A stretch of 64,000 nucleotides of DNA, taken from positions 186,001 to 250,000 of the forward strand of contig NZ_JAUSSN010000008.1 in the NCBI RefSeq assembly GCF_030812335.1. The letters are read 5' to 3'. Below the pieces are notes generated by a model, which ran no database searches, was not told the origin of the DNA, and was given only the letters and a program-made list of their open reading frames with translations. Shown piece after piece: positions 1 through 7,936 of the stretch. Each line of letters starts with the position of its first letter. Position 1 is the stretch's first letter. The position numbers were made by a program, and so were the translations under genes. Source of the stretch: Pseudarthrobacter oxydans (GTDB taxonomy: Bacteria > Actinomycetota > Actinomycetes > Actinomycetales > Micrococcaceae).

Positions 1-102
1 GGTCCCATGCACGTGGATACCCCCGAGGTGTACATGGACACCACCGAGTACAAGTACGTCAAGCAGGCAATCACGTCACTGCGGCCGGCCGGAAAGCAAT
101 GA
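1..102 (+). CDS. C-terminal end of a secreted/lipoprotein-like protein (partial)
   Basis: Only the last 33 codons are in the window, open from base 1 to a TGA at 100-102. The end of the product (ITSLRPAGKQ) closely resembles the C-terminus of the next protein (MITSLRPGEMPAG), and both have a TPE-Y-tyrosine stretch before it, so these are neighbouring paralogues. Function cannot be judged from this fragment. The next gene starts one base after this stop, which suggests an operon with coupled translation. Confidence 0.6.
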   Translation, partial: GPMHVDTPEVYMDTTEYKYVKQAITSLRPAGKQ

Positions 103-103
103 C

Positions 104-961
104 GTGAGGAGGCCGGCGGGGACACCCGGCACTCTCACCGGCTCGGCCCCCGGCCCTTTTCCCCGAGCGGTCCCGGACGCTGTTCACCGCAGCGCGGCAG
201 GCGCCAAGCTGTGGACCAGCCTGGGACTGGTCCTGCTGCTGACGTCCTGCGGCCTGTTCCCCGCCGAGGCCGAGGGCCCCGACGCTTCCGCAAGCCAGAC
301 CCAGGGCAGCAGCCCGGCTCCGTCCACTCCGGCTCCGTCCACTCCGGCTCCGTCCGCCACGGCGTCGGACGCCCCTGCGTCCCAGGGGCCGACGTCGGGC
401 TGGCAGACCTTCACGACGACGGACGGGGGACTGTCCTTCGACTACCCCGCGGGCTGGACGGTGAAGGACCCCGGCGGGGCGCTCGGCGGCGACTTCGTGG
501 ACGTGCTGAACGCCGGGGGGAAGCCGATGGCGGGCCTGCGCACCAACATCGTCACCGGGGCGGAATGCGTCGGCAAGACCCCGTACGAGGTCTACGACTC
601 CGAGCCGATGGTCGCCCTCGCCGAGGGCGGGGGCGCCGACGGCGGCGTGCCCCGGTACGTGTACGAGTCCCGGGGCGAGGACGCTGGTCCGGTGGCCACG
701 CAGTCCACCATTGCGGCCTACGGCATCACCATGGTCCCCGAAGAGGCCGGCGAACTGGCGTGCCCGATGTTCCACCTGTTCCTGTGGCCGCCAAGCGGCG
801 CTTTCTTCGGCGGGACGTACAACCCGGAGCACAACGAGACGCCCGGGGACCCGGCGCTGCCGTATCTGGAGAAGGCCAGGCTGTACGCGTCCACCCCGGA
901 GTACCGGGACCTCCGGACGATGATCACGTCCCTGCGGCCGGGGGAAATGCCGGCGGGTTAG
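104..961 (+). CDS. Putative lipoprotein with Pro/Ser/Thr-rich linker
   Basis: The 285-residue product has a hydrophobic segment ending in a lipobox (LLLTSCG, Cys at about residue 49), so it is probably a membrane-attached lipoprotein. A low-complexity linker with repeats of APSTP follows (about residues 65-90), then a globular domain of about 180 residues that begins WQTFTTTDGGLSFDYPAGW. That opening resembles the PsbP/LpqN-like family of actinobacterial surface lipoproteins; this is a guess from pattern only. The GTG start gives an unusually long n-region, but I find no better start downstream. It follows a paralogous partial gene with a one-base gap. Confidence 0.7.
   Translation: MRRPAGTPGTLTGSAPGPFPRAVPDAVHRSAAGAKLWTSLGLVLLLTSCGLFPAEAEGPDASASQTQGSSPAPSTPAPSTPAPSATASDAPASQGPTSGWQTFTTTDGGLSFDYPAGWTVKDPGGALGGDFVDVLNAGGKPMAGLRTNIVTGAECVGKTPYEVYDSEPMVALAEGGGADGGVPRYVYESRGEDAGPVATQSTIAAYGITMVPEEAGELACPMFHLFLWPPSGAFFGGTYNPEHNETPGDPALPYLEKARLYASTPEYRDLRTMITSLRPGEMPAG
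316..355 (+). repeat. 15-bp tandem repeat inside the lipoprotein linker
   Basis: The unit GGCTCCGTCCACTCC is present twice in full and once in part, encoding the APSTP linker repeats. The unit is a multiple of three, so copy-number change would alter linker length without a frameshift. Confidence 0.85.
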
Positions 962-1059
962 CAGCCGGGGCCGGCCTGCCCTGGAAGGCGCCCGCGGGGT
1001 TACGCTGGCCCTGCCAGCCCGTTCGTCCTGGCACCGTTTCTGCCACTGAAAGGCACGCC

Positions 1060-2094
1060 ATGAGGATCAATCCTCGTCGCACGGACGCGTCCCCGCCCAA
1101 GCCCGCTGCCGCCACGGATGCCAATCCCGCTGCCGGCCGGCGCCGGACGAGGCGCCGAAAACGGCTGCGCATCCTCGCCATGGCGGCCCTGATCGCCGTC
1201 GGGCTGGGCCTGGTCTCGGCCGTCGCCAACCTGCTGCTGGAGCGGCAGGAACGGGCCAGCATCACCCCCTATGGCGAACGGATTGAGATCGCCGGCGGAA
1301 CCGTCAACGTGTACCGGAACGGCCAGCCCGGCCAGCCGATCGTGCTCCTCAGCGGGCTGGGAACGGCCGCACCGGCGCTCGACTTCGCGCCGCTGATCCG
1401 GGAGCTGGGTGACTACAACGTCACCGTCGTGGAGGGATTCGGCTACGGCTACAGCGACATGAGCGCCAGCGAGCGGAGCAACAAGAACATCAGCACGGAA
1501 CTCCACGAAGTGCTGGGAAAGCTCGACATCCCGCAGCCGTACGTCCTGGCCGGGCACTCGATCGCAGGCTTTTACATGCTGGACTACACCAACCGCTACC
1601 CGGCGGAAGTCGGGGCAGTGATCGGGATCGACGTCACCGTGCCGAAAGCCACGAGCGGGCCGGTGGAGGTGCAGTCGGGAGGCATCGATGTGTTGCGGCT
1701 GCTCGCCGTCACCGGAGTCGTCCGCGCCGCCCTCGTGGTGGCCCCCGGGCTTGGCGAACCGGCCGGCGACGCCTACACCCCGGAGGAACGGGAACGCATG
1801 CGCCTGATGACGATCTGGAATTTTGGCAGCCCGGCCGTGGCCGATGAGACGGCCCGGATCGGGAACAACGCCTCGGACCTCCGCGGACTCAGCTATCCCG
1901 ACGGACTGCCCGTGCTGGCCTTCGTCGCCGACGCCGGATCCCCGGAGGCAGCCGGCAAGGCTGAGTCGCTGGAGAACCTGCTGAAGAATGTCCAACGCCA
2001 CAAAATTGTCCCGCTGGCCGGAGGCCACTACCTGCATTGGACCCAGTCCAAGCCCATGGCCGAGGAGATCAGGACCTTTTTGGAAAGCCGTTAG
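1060..2094 (+). CDS. Membrane-anchored alpha/beta hydrolase
   Basis: 344 residues. An Arg-rich cytoplasmic head (RRRTRRRKR) leads into one membrane segment at about residues 37-59, and the alpha/beta hydrolase fold follows outside. The nucleophile elbow GHSIAG places the catalytic Ser at about residue 167, and GGHYLHW near the end supplies the likely catalytic His. The reading frame is open far upstream, but the ATG at 1060 is the first that gives a sensible N-terminus; upstream sequence in this frame overlaps the lipoprotein gene. The substrate is unknown. It is followed by short direct repeats of TAGCCCGG (2091-2130). Confidence 0.85.
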   Translation: MRINPRRTDASPPKPAAATDANPAAGRRRTRRRKRLRILAMAALIAVGLGLVSAVANLLLERQERASITPYGERIEIAGGTVNVYRNGQPGQPIVLLSGLGTAAPALDFAPLIRELGDYNVTVVEGFGYGYSDMSASERSNKNISTELHEVLGKLDIPQPYVLAGHSIAGFYMLDYTNRYPAEVGAVIGIDVTVPKATSGPVEVQSGGIDVLRLLAVTGVVRAALVVAPGLGEPAGDAYTPEERERMRLMTIWNFGSPAVADETARIGNNASDLRGLSYPDGLPVLAFVADAGSPEAAGKAESLENLLKNVQRHKIVPLAGGHYLHWTQSKPMAEEIRTFLESR

Positions 2095-2150
2095 CCCGGT
2101 AGCCGTTAGCCCGGTAGCCCGGTAGCCCGGCCGCCGTCAGCCGCCCGCCC

Positions 2151-3407
2151 TCAGCTGCCCGTCGTCGGGGGCCCCTCAGCGGGGTGCCGCGACCCGGCAC
2201 GCAGCGCGGTCCGGACGTTCACCTTCGAGGTGTAGGAAATCGAGCCGTACTGGAAGAGGCGCACGGCGAGGCGGAGCATCACGGCCGCGCCGGTGAAGAG
2301 GATCGCGATCACAATGCCGGCCTCGAGCAGGCCCAGGGAGCCGAAGGCGTTGCGCAGCAGTGCGGTCACCGGGGCGGAGAACGGGAAATAGGTGAAGATC
2401 TGCACGATCACGGACTGCGGATCGGAGACCACCAGGGCCACGGCGTAGAACGGCACAAAGATCAGCGCCATCATCACGCCCATGAAGTTTCCGGCCTCCT
2501 TGGCGGTGGGCATCACGGCGCCGATGGCCACGAGGGTGGTGGTGAACAAGGCGAAACCGCCGACGAGGATCAGCAGGCCAACGGTCATCCGGACCGGGTC
2601 CAGGATCAGCGGGGGCACGTCCAGGGCCGTGAGGCTGAGCTCCTCGGGGAAGAACAGCCGGCCGATCAGGACGGGGGAGAGGAACACAATCATCTGCACC
2701 AGGCCGATCCCGAACAGCGCGATGACCTTTCCCGCGATGAGCGTCGTCGGTTTGAGCGTGGTCAGGATCATCTCGGTGACGCGGTTTTCCTTCTCCTCCA
2801 GCGTGGAGTTGAGCATCTGCCCGGCCAGGAGCACGATCAGCCCGTAGAAGATGACCAGGAAGACCATCGGCGGGATGACCGAGCCCAGGCCGCCGGATTC
2901 CTCGGTGCCGTCATAGGTGACGGTTTCGATCTGTACCCGTCCGGCCGCGAGCGCGGACAGCTGCGGGGAGCCGATCCGCTGTTCGACGGCGTGCGTCAGC
3001 ATGGCTTGCGCGACGGCGGCATACTTGCCGTTCTCGAAGAGGCCCCGGTCCGCGCCGTAGACGCGCACGGGAGTCGACTCGGGCTGCGTAGGGTAGTCGA
3101 AGAACGCGTCGACGGTGCCGGACTGCACGGCGGTGATCCCGGCGTCGGGGGAGTCAGCGGCGGTGGCACTGAAGAGCGCGGCGTCCTCGGCGGTGATCAG
3201 TCCCGAGGCGTCCGTGTAAGAGATGCTGAACTGGGCGCTTTTTTGCGCCGCGGCCGCGGTGTCCGTGCTGGTGTTGCTGAGGAAGATCAGCCCGAAGACC
3301 ACGGCAATGATGAGCGGGACGGACAGGGTGCCGATCCAGAAACGGCCTTTGGTCACGGTACGGATGAACTCGAAACTCAGGACCGTACCTAGATTGTGCT
3401 GCGCCAC
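2151..3407 (-). CDS. ABC-2 family transporter permease
   Basis: 418 residues. One N-terminal membrane helix (about 20-43) is followed by a large extracytoplasmic domain (to about 180) and then five or six membrane helices. This is the NatB/ABC-2 exporter layout. Motifs include MILTTLKPTTLIAGKVIALF, the conserved cytoplasmic segment after the second helix (EEKENRVTEMILTT) typical of this family. It pairs with the ATPase gene immediately upstream (4-bp gap), so the two form one exporter, possibly for Na+, a peptide or an antibiotic. The substrate cannot be told from sequence. Confidence 0.9.
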   Translation of the reverse strand: MAQHNLGTVLSFEFIRTVTKGRFWIGTLSVPLIIAVVFGLIFLSNTSTDTAAAAQKSAQFSISYTDASGLITAEDAALFSATAADSPDAGITAVQSGTVDAFFDYPTQPESTPVRVYGADRGLFENGKYAAVAQAMLTHAVEQRIGSPQLSALAAGRVQIETVTYDGTEESGGLGSVIPPMVFLVIFYGLIVLLAGQMLNSTLEEKENRVTEMILTTLKPTTLIAGKVIALFGIGLVQMIVFLSPVLIGRLFFPEELSLTALDVPPLILDPVRMTVGLLILVGGFALFTTTLVAIGAVMPTAKEAGNFMGVMMALIFVPFYAVALVVSDPQSVIVQIFTYFPFSAPVTALLRNAFGSLGLLEAGIVIAILFTGAAVMLRLAVRLFQYGSISYTSKVNVRTALRAGSRHPAEGPPTTGS

Positions 3408-3411
3408 GGCA

Positions 3412-4368
3412 CTACGCCCCGTCCCGGGCGGGGGCCGGTGCCGTGCTGAACGTCCCTGCCGCGGCAGGGACGTTCTGGTCGCCGTAGACCCGGATGAAGA
3501 TGTCCTCCAGGGAGATTTTGGTGGTGGTGAAGCTCCGGACGGTCACGCCGGCGTCGATCAGGTCCTTGAGGATGACGGCTTCGTCGGTGGCATCGGTGAG
3601 GGAGAGCTCGGAGTAGTTCGTCTCCTCGAGCACCGCCTCGTAGTGCGGCGAGGGCGGGATGGCGCCGGTGTGCCTGATCCGGATGATGCGGCCGCCGTAC
3701 TTGTTCTGCACCTCGTCGATGGTCCCGTAGGCCTCCGCGGTGCCGTCCTTGAGCAGGATGACCCGGTCGCAGAGCCGCTCCACTTCCTCCATCTGGTGGG
3801 TCACCATGACCACGGTGGCGCCGCCCTGCTTCTGCTCGGCGATGATGTCCATCAGCAGGCGCCGGTTGACGGGGTCAAAACCCTTCGTGGGTTCGTCCAG
3901 GATCAGCAGTTCGGGGTTGTTCATGATGGTGACACCGAGCTGGACCTTTTGCTGCTGCCCGCTGGAGAGCTTGTCCAGCACGGCGGTCGCCCGGTCTGCC
4001 AGGGCCACCCGGGCCAGGTACTCGAGCGACCATTGCCTGGCGGTGCGCCGTCCCATCCCCTTGAGCCGGCCGAAGTAGGTCATGATGTCGATGACCTTTT
4101 CCTTTTTGTAGAGCCCGCGCTCTTCGGGAAGGTAGCCCAGCCGGTCGCCGTGCTCCGGTTTGAAGTCCCGGCCGTTGATGTGGAGGATCCCGGCAGTGGG
4201 CTCGTAGATGCCGAGCAGGGCCCTGATGGTGGTGGTCTTGCCGGAGCCGTTGCTGCCGAGGAAACCGAAAGTCTCGCCGGCGTGCACGTCAAACGACAGG
4301 TCGCGGACCACGGTGGTGTCGCCGAAGTCCATCCGGAAGCCGCTGATGTGGACCCGTGCCTCGTCCAT
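3412..4368 (-). CDS. ABC transporter ATP-binding protein (NatA-like)
   Basis: 318 residues from the ATG at 4368 (MDEARVHISGF). Walker A GSNGSGKTT, signature LSSGQQQKVQLG and Walker B LLILDEPTKGFDP are all intact, followed by the switch His in VMVTHQMEEVE. The C-terminal extension of about 90 residues is typical of ATPases that serve ABC-2 permeases. The frame is open for 58 more codons upstream, but that stretch is low complexity and lacks family similarity. It lies first in a two-gene operon with the permease. Confidence 0.92.
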   Translation of the reverse strand: MDEARVHISGFRMDFGDTTVVRDLSFDVHAGETFGFLGSNGSGKTTTIRALLGIYEPTAGILHINGRDFKPEHGDRLGYLPEERGLYKKEKVIDIMTYFGRLKGMGRRTARQWSLEYLARVALADRATAVLDKLSSGQQQKVQLGVTIMNNPELLILDEPTKGFDPVNRRLLMDIIAEQKQGGATVVMVTHQMEEVERLCDRVILLKDGTAEAYGTIDEVQNKYGGRIIRIRHTGAIPPSPHYEAVLEETNYSELSLTDATDEAVILKDLIDAGVTVRSFTTTKISLEDIFIRVYGDQNVPAAAGTFSTAPAPARDGA

Positions 4369-4421
4369 TGCGGCTCCCGATGATGCCGGGCTACCCGCCC
4401 GGGATTTTGCCGATGCCCCGC

Positions 4422-4685
4422 CTATACGGCGGGGGCATGCCGGTGACGGCGGTGGGCCGGTGTCGGCAGGCCTGCCCTGGTCTTGCCGGTGCCGCCCCAG
4501 GCGTTGGAACGGGCTTCCTTGATCAGTCCTGTGCCTGCGCATTCGCGGACCGCCATGATGCCGTCCGCGGCGGCCCGCTTGTCCTCAAACGCCTTGGAAA
4601 TCGCCAAAACCGTGCCGTCGGCGCCGAGGAGCCGGAACCGGACGTTGGCCTCAGCGTCCGTGAAGATCTCGAATTGTCCTGCCAT
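4422..4685 (-). CDS. YegP-like DUF1508 domain protein
   Basis: 87 residues. The core FEIFTDAEANVRFRLLGADG, with FEDKRAAADGI and a conserved VRE, matches the YegP/DUF1508 fold, a small alpha/beta domain usually found as tandem copies; here there is one. Biochemical function of the family is not settled. The start at 4685 is supported by an AAAGGA ribosome site 8-9 bases upstream. The C-terminus after residue 62 (GGTGKTRAGLPTP onward) looks non-conserved. A DosR-like box lies 128 bp upstream, in the gap shared with acylphosphatase. Confidence 0.8.
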   Translation of the reverse strand: MAGQFEIFTDAEANVRFRLLGADGTVLAISKAFEDKRAAADGIMAVRECAGTGLIKEARSNAWGGTGKTRAGLPTPAHRRHRHAPAV

Positions 4686-4812
4686 CTTGTTTGTCCTTTC
4701 GGGCAATGCAGCACGGCGGGAGGGTGAGGCACTTCCATGTGCCATGCCGTTTTCTCGACATGTCCCCGCAGCGCGTCTGACCATCCTTCCGGCTCAGGTC
4801 TGCGGACGGTAA

Positions 4813-4827
4813 GGGGCAAAGGTCCCT
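4813..4827. promoter_or_regulatory. DosR/DevR-like 15-bp box (copy 1)
   Basis: GGGGCAAAGGTCCCT; read on the minus strand it is AGGGACCTTTGCCCC. It differs from the published mycobacterial DosR/DevR consensus (GGGACTTNNGNCCC) at one fixed position. It lies 61 bp before acylphosphatase and 128 bp before the YegP-like gene. An identical 15-mer occurs at 6084-6098. Binding is inferred. Confidence 0.5.
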
Positions 4828-4887
4828 ATGTGGAAAGTGCACGATTCCTCTGGCGGCGCCCGCCGGGGGGAGCGCTAGATTGGGTGC

Positions 4888-5193
4888 ATGGCTGAGTTTC
4901 CGAGGGGCGATTCCGGCGAGTGGGTCCGTCTGACGGCGCGGGTGGACGGCGTGGTGCAGGCCGTTGGCTTCCGCTACTGGACGGTGCGCCAGGCCGATGA
5001 GCTGGGGCTGACCGGCACGGTCCGGAACAACACCGACGGTTCGGTGGGCATCGTGGCGGAGGGACCCCAGTCGGTGGTGCTGGAGTTCCGGCGCTGGCTG
5101 CGCTCGCCGGAAGCGCCGGGACGGGTGGAGAACGTCGAGGAATCGATCTCCCGGGCCACGGGGGCGTTCAGTAATTTCCGGGTGGTGTACTAG
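4888..5193 (+). CDS. acyP: Acylphosphatase
   Basis: 101 residues. Acylphosphatases hydrolyse carboxyl-phosphate mixed anhydrides. The catalytic Arg is in VVQAVGFRYW and the catalytic Asn in TVRNNTDGSV, at the usual spacing, and length fits the family. A TAGATT hexamer at about 4872-4877 could be a -10 element giving a very short leader. The last 26 bp overlap, tail to tail, the end of the alpha/beta hydrolase gene on the other strand. Confidence 0.93.
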   Translation: MAEFPRGDSGEWVRLTARVDGVVQAVGFRYWTVRQADELGLTGTVRNNTDGSVGIVAEGPQSVVLEFRRWLRSPEAPGRVENVEESISRATGAFSNFRVVY

Positions 5194-5992
5194 GCCCGGT
5201 GAAGCGGGCCAGGAACTCGAGCACCGCGGGGTGGGCAGGGTTGATGAGATGACCGCCGGGCACCAGCGCGCTCTCGGCCGCGGGCAGCAGCTCCGCGAGG
5301 CGCGCATTGACGCTCCGCAGCACGCCGGGCGAGTCCTCCGCGGAGACGAGCAGTGCCGGCTGCCGGACGGTGGCCAGCTCCTCCGGTCCCAGGGCGGGCG
5401 GGTTCTCGCTGAGGTCCAGTCCGTCGCCCCTGATCTCGGCCAGCACAGCCGGACTCGTGTCCTCGAACATGTCCCGGAGCTCCCCGGGAAGCGCCTCCCA
5501 CACCTGGTCGCCCACGGCCTCCCGGATGACAACGGCCGCCGCGGCGCGCGGGTCCGTTGCCGCCGCCTCCAGCACCTGGTCCCGTAGCCGGTCGGCCCAC
5601 GCCTGGGCCTCGGGGTCCAGCCAGAACACCGCGGGTTCCAGCAGGACCAGTGCCGTCACCCGCTCCGGGTGCCGGTGCGCGAGGGCGAGGGCGATCTCCC
5701 CGCCGGTGCTGCGTCCGATGACAACTGCCGGCGTCGCGGAGAGGGCATCCAGCAGGGCGTACGCATCGTCGACGTGCTCGGACAGGTCGACGGCGGCAAA
5801 GGGTTCCGGGCGCTCGCTGCGGTGGAAGCCGCGGCGGTCGTAGGTGATGCAGCGGCAGATCCTGGCGAGCTCGGCGGCCGGTTCCTCCCACAGCACCGCG
5901 GAGCTGGGCGTCCCGTGAATGCCGAGGACGGGCAGCCCGGCGCCGCGCTCTTCGTAGTACAGCTCGACGCCGTTGACGCTCACCCGGGGCAT
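5168..5992 (-). CDS. Alpha/beta fold hydrolase
   Basis: 274 residues of a complete soluble alpha/beta hydrolase. The oxyanion motif HGTPSS lies near the N-terminus, the nucleophile elbow is GRSTGGEIAL (Ser near residue 94), and GGHLINPAHP supplies the His. The overall order resembles the haloperoxidase/epoxide-hydrolase-like group, but nothing fixes a substrate. Its 3' end overlaps acylphosphatase by 26 bp in convergent orientation. A DosR-like box lies 92 bp upstream, shared with the divergent cupin gene. Confidence 0.88.
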   Translation of the reverse strand: MPRVSVNGVELYYEERGAGLPVLGIHGTPSSAVLWEEPAAELARICRCITYDRRGFHRSERPEPFAAVDLSEHVDDAYALLDALSATPAVVIGRSTGGEIALALAHRHPERVTALVLLEPAVFWLDPEAQAWADRLRDQVLEAAATDPRAAAAVVIREAVGDQVWEALPGELRDMFEDTSPAVLAEIRGDGLDLSENPPALGPEELATVRQPALLVSAEDSPGVLRSVNARLAELLPAAESALVPGGHLINPAHPAVLEFLARFTGPSTPPGNY

Positions 5993-6083
5993 GGATTAAG
6001 CGTAGGACGGTCGCCGCCTGGAGTCACCGTCGTGTGCCATGACCAGGCCGGGGCCTAGAGTGAAGGCCGATCCAGGCGTGACC

Positions 6084-6098
6084 GGGGCAAAGGTCCCT
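6084..6098. promoter_or_regulatory. DosR/DevR-like 15-bp box (copy 2)
   Basis: GGGGCAAAGGTCCCT, identical over 15 bases to the site at 4813-4827. It sits 35 bp upstream of the cupin start codon and 92 bp upstream of the divergent hydrolase, where an activator would be expected to bind. Confidence 0.5.
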
Positions 6099-6132
6099 CG
6101 GCAGCGGGCCCGTTTCTGAGTAGGGTGGCCCC

Positions 6133-6468
6133 ATGCAGAAGATATCGCTCGATGCCCTTGCCCGTCAGCAGCTGGCGGCTGCGGTGGCGGCACCCAGCGG
6201 GCGTGCTGCGGATACGGCGTTTGGTGGCCATGAGAAAACCCTCCGCCAGACGGTGATGGCGTTCCGGGCCGGGACGCAGTTGAGCGAGCACCAGAACCCC
6301 GGCGAGGCGACCGTGTTTGTGCTCCGCGGCTGCGTGCGGCTCCGCGCGGGCAATGAATCCTGGCAGGGCAAGACCGGGGACCTGCTGATCGTGCCGGACG
6401 GGCTGCACAGCCTGGAAGCAGAAGAGGACTCCGCGATCCTGATGACCGTCGCGAAAATCAAGACCTGA
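6133..6468 (+). CDS. Cupin-domain protein
   Basis: 111 residues forming a single small beta barrel. The core has EHQNPGEATVFVLRG, then VRLRAGNESWQGKTGDLLIV and PDGLHSLEAEEDSAIL, which correspond to the two cupin motifs. The first motif has His and Glu, and the second has a His, so metal binding is possible though not complete by the classic pattern. No substrate can be assigned. A DosR-like box lies just upstream, so a stress or oxygen-limitation response is plausible. Confidence 0.85.
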   Translation: MQKISLDALARQQLAAAVAAPSGRAADTAFGGHEKTLRQTVMAFRAGTQLSEHQNPGEATVFVLRGCVRLRAGNESWQGKTGDLLIVPDGLHSLEAEEDSAILMTVAKIKT

Positions 6469-6545
6469 CGGACCGGCCGCAGGCCGGGAGACGAGCCGGG
6501 CCACGGTCGAGGCGGCCAGGGCCGGATTACCGCAAGGAGCTGGAC

Positions 6546-7886
6546 ATGACTGTCGTTCCGTTCGATGAGGTTCCACAGACCCGGCGGTGGTGGGCGCGCG
6601 CCGCTTATCTCGCGGTCTTCTGCGCGGCGCTGGTCCCGCTAGTGGCCGCGGGGTTGGCGGGAACCGTTGCCCTGCTCGTGACCGCTGCCGGCGGCCTCGT
6701 GGTGATGGTGGCTGGGATCTACTGGTTCCTCATCAGCCGCGGTTTTCTGCGCTGGTGTGCGCTGGTGCTGGCGGTGCTCGCCCCGCTGGTGGTGCTCTTC
6801 CTCTTCGTTCAGGCGGGCCTGCTGTTGGAGGTCATGATCACCGTGGGGCTGGTGTTTGTGGCGCTCGTCTGTGCCCGTGCTGCCCTCCGTGAGCCCCGGG
6901 CAGGGTCGAAGATGACCGAGTACCCCGCCCCCAAACCGAAGCACCCCTTCGTGGTGATGAATCCGCGCTCCGGCGGCGGCAAGGTGGTGAAGTTCGAGCT
7001 GCAGCGGAAGGCGGAGGAGCTCGGGGCCGAGGTGGCGCTGCTGGAGGGTCCGGGCAAGGTGGATGTCGCGGCCCTGGCCCGGGATGCGGTGGCCAGGGGA
7101 GCCGACCTGCTCGGCGTCGCCGGCGGTGACGGAACCCAGGCGCTGGTGGCCGGCATCGCGGCCGAGCACAACCTCCCGTTCCTGGTGATCAGCGCCGGCA
7201 CCCGCAACCATTTCGCCCTCGATCTCGGCCTGGACCGGGAGGACCCCACCGGCTGCCTGGATGCCCTCCGTGACGGGGTGGAGCTGCACGTGGACCTGGG
7301 GAAGATCAACGGCCGCACCTTCGTCAACAATGCTTCCTTCGGGGTCTACGCCGAGGTGGTGCAGAGCCCGGAGTACCGCGATGACAAGGCCGGGACCGTG
7401 CTGCAGATGCTCCCGGATCTGATCAAGGGCGCCAAGGGCGCGCGGCTGCACGCCAAGATTGACGGCACCACCGTGGACGGGCCGCAGGCGGTGCTGGTGA
7501 GCAATGGCCCGTACGGCAGCCACGACCTCGCGGGCCTGGGCCGCCGCACCCGGCTTGACCGGCGCGTGCTGGGGGCGGTGGCGCTCTCCGCGTCGACCAC
7601 CCGTGAAGCTGTCGGCCTGCTGCGGCGGGCGACGAAGCGCGGCCTGATCCAGCGCACCGCGGCGGAGGTGGTGGTCGACGCCGATGTGCCCGAGATCCCG
7701 GTCGGGGTGGACGGCGAGGCGCTGCTTATTCCCACCCCGGTGCGGTGCACCATCGAACCCGCCGCCCTGCGCGTCGTGGTTCCGCGGAAGCGTCCGGGCG
7801 TCCCGCCCGCCCAGCCGGCGCTGGACCTGATCCGGCTCCGTGAGCTGGCGTGGGGGCACCGGACGGCGGTGCACGCAACGGCCTAG
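6546..7886 (+). CDS. Diacylglycerol kinase-family lipid kinase with N-terminal membrane domain
   Basis: 446 residues. About 110 N-terminal residues form four hydrophobic helices, and a DAGK/YegS-type catalytic domain follows. It starts FVVMNPRSGGGKV and contains GVAGGDGTQALVAG, the nucleotide-binding glycine motif, then ISAGTRNHFALDLGL. These enzymes phosphorylate a membrane lipid using ATP; the lipid is unknown. AAGGAGCTGG precedes the ATG at good spacing. It is 77 bp after the cupin and may be cotranscribed. A second, soluble kinase of this superfamily lies at 59707-60669. Confidence 0.9.
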   Translation: MTVVPFDEVPQTRRWWARAAYLAVFCAALVPLVAAGLAGTVALLVTAAGGLVVMVAGIYWFLISRGFLRWCALVLAVLAPLVVLFLFVQAGLLLEVMITVGLVFVALVCARAALREPRAGSKMTEYPAPKPKHPFVVMNPRSGGGKVVKFELQRKAEELGAEVALLEGPGKVDVAALARDAVARGADLLGVAGGDGTQALVAGIAAEHNLPFLVISAGTRNHFALDLGLDREDPTGCLDALRDGVELHVDLGKINGRTFVNNASFGVYAEVVQSPEYRDDKAGTVLQMLPDLIKGAKGARLHAKIDGTTVDGPQAVLVSNGPYGSHDLAGLGRRTRLDRRVLGAVALSASTTREAVGLLRRATKRGLIQRTAAEVVVDADVPEIPVGVDGEALLIPTPVRCTIEPAALRVVVPRKRPGVPPAQPALDLIRLRELAWGHRTAVHATA

Positions 7887-7936
7887 GGGGCCGCTAGCGG
7901 CGGATAACGCGGGTGCACGCGGATGACGCGGGCGTC

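Noticed and set aside
211..1059. Long open frame upstream of the alpha/beta hydrolase, overlapping the lipoprotein gene
   Set aside because: The translated stretch is Arg/Gly/Pro-rich, typical of a shifted frame in high-GC DNA; the hydrolase proper begins at 1060.
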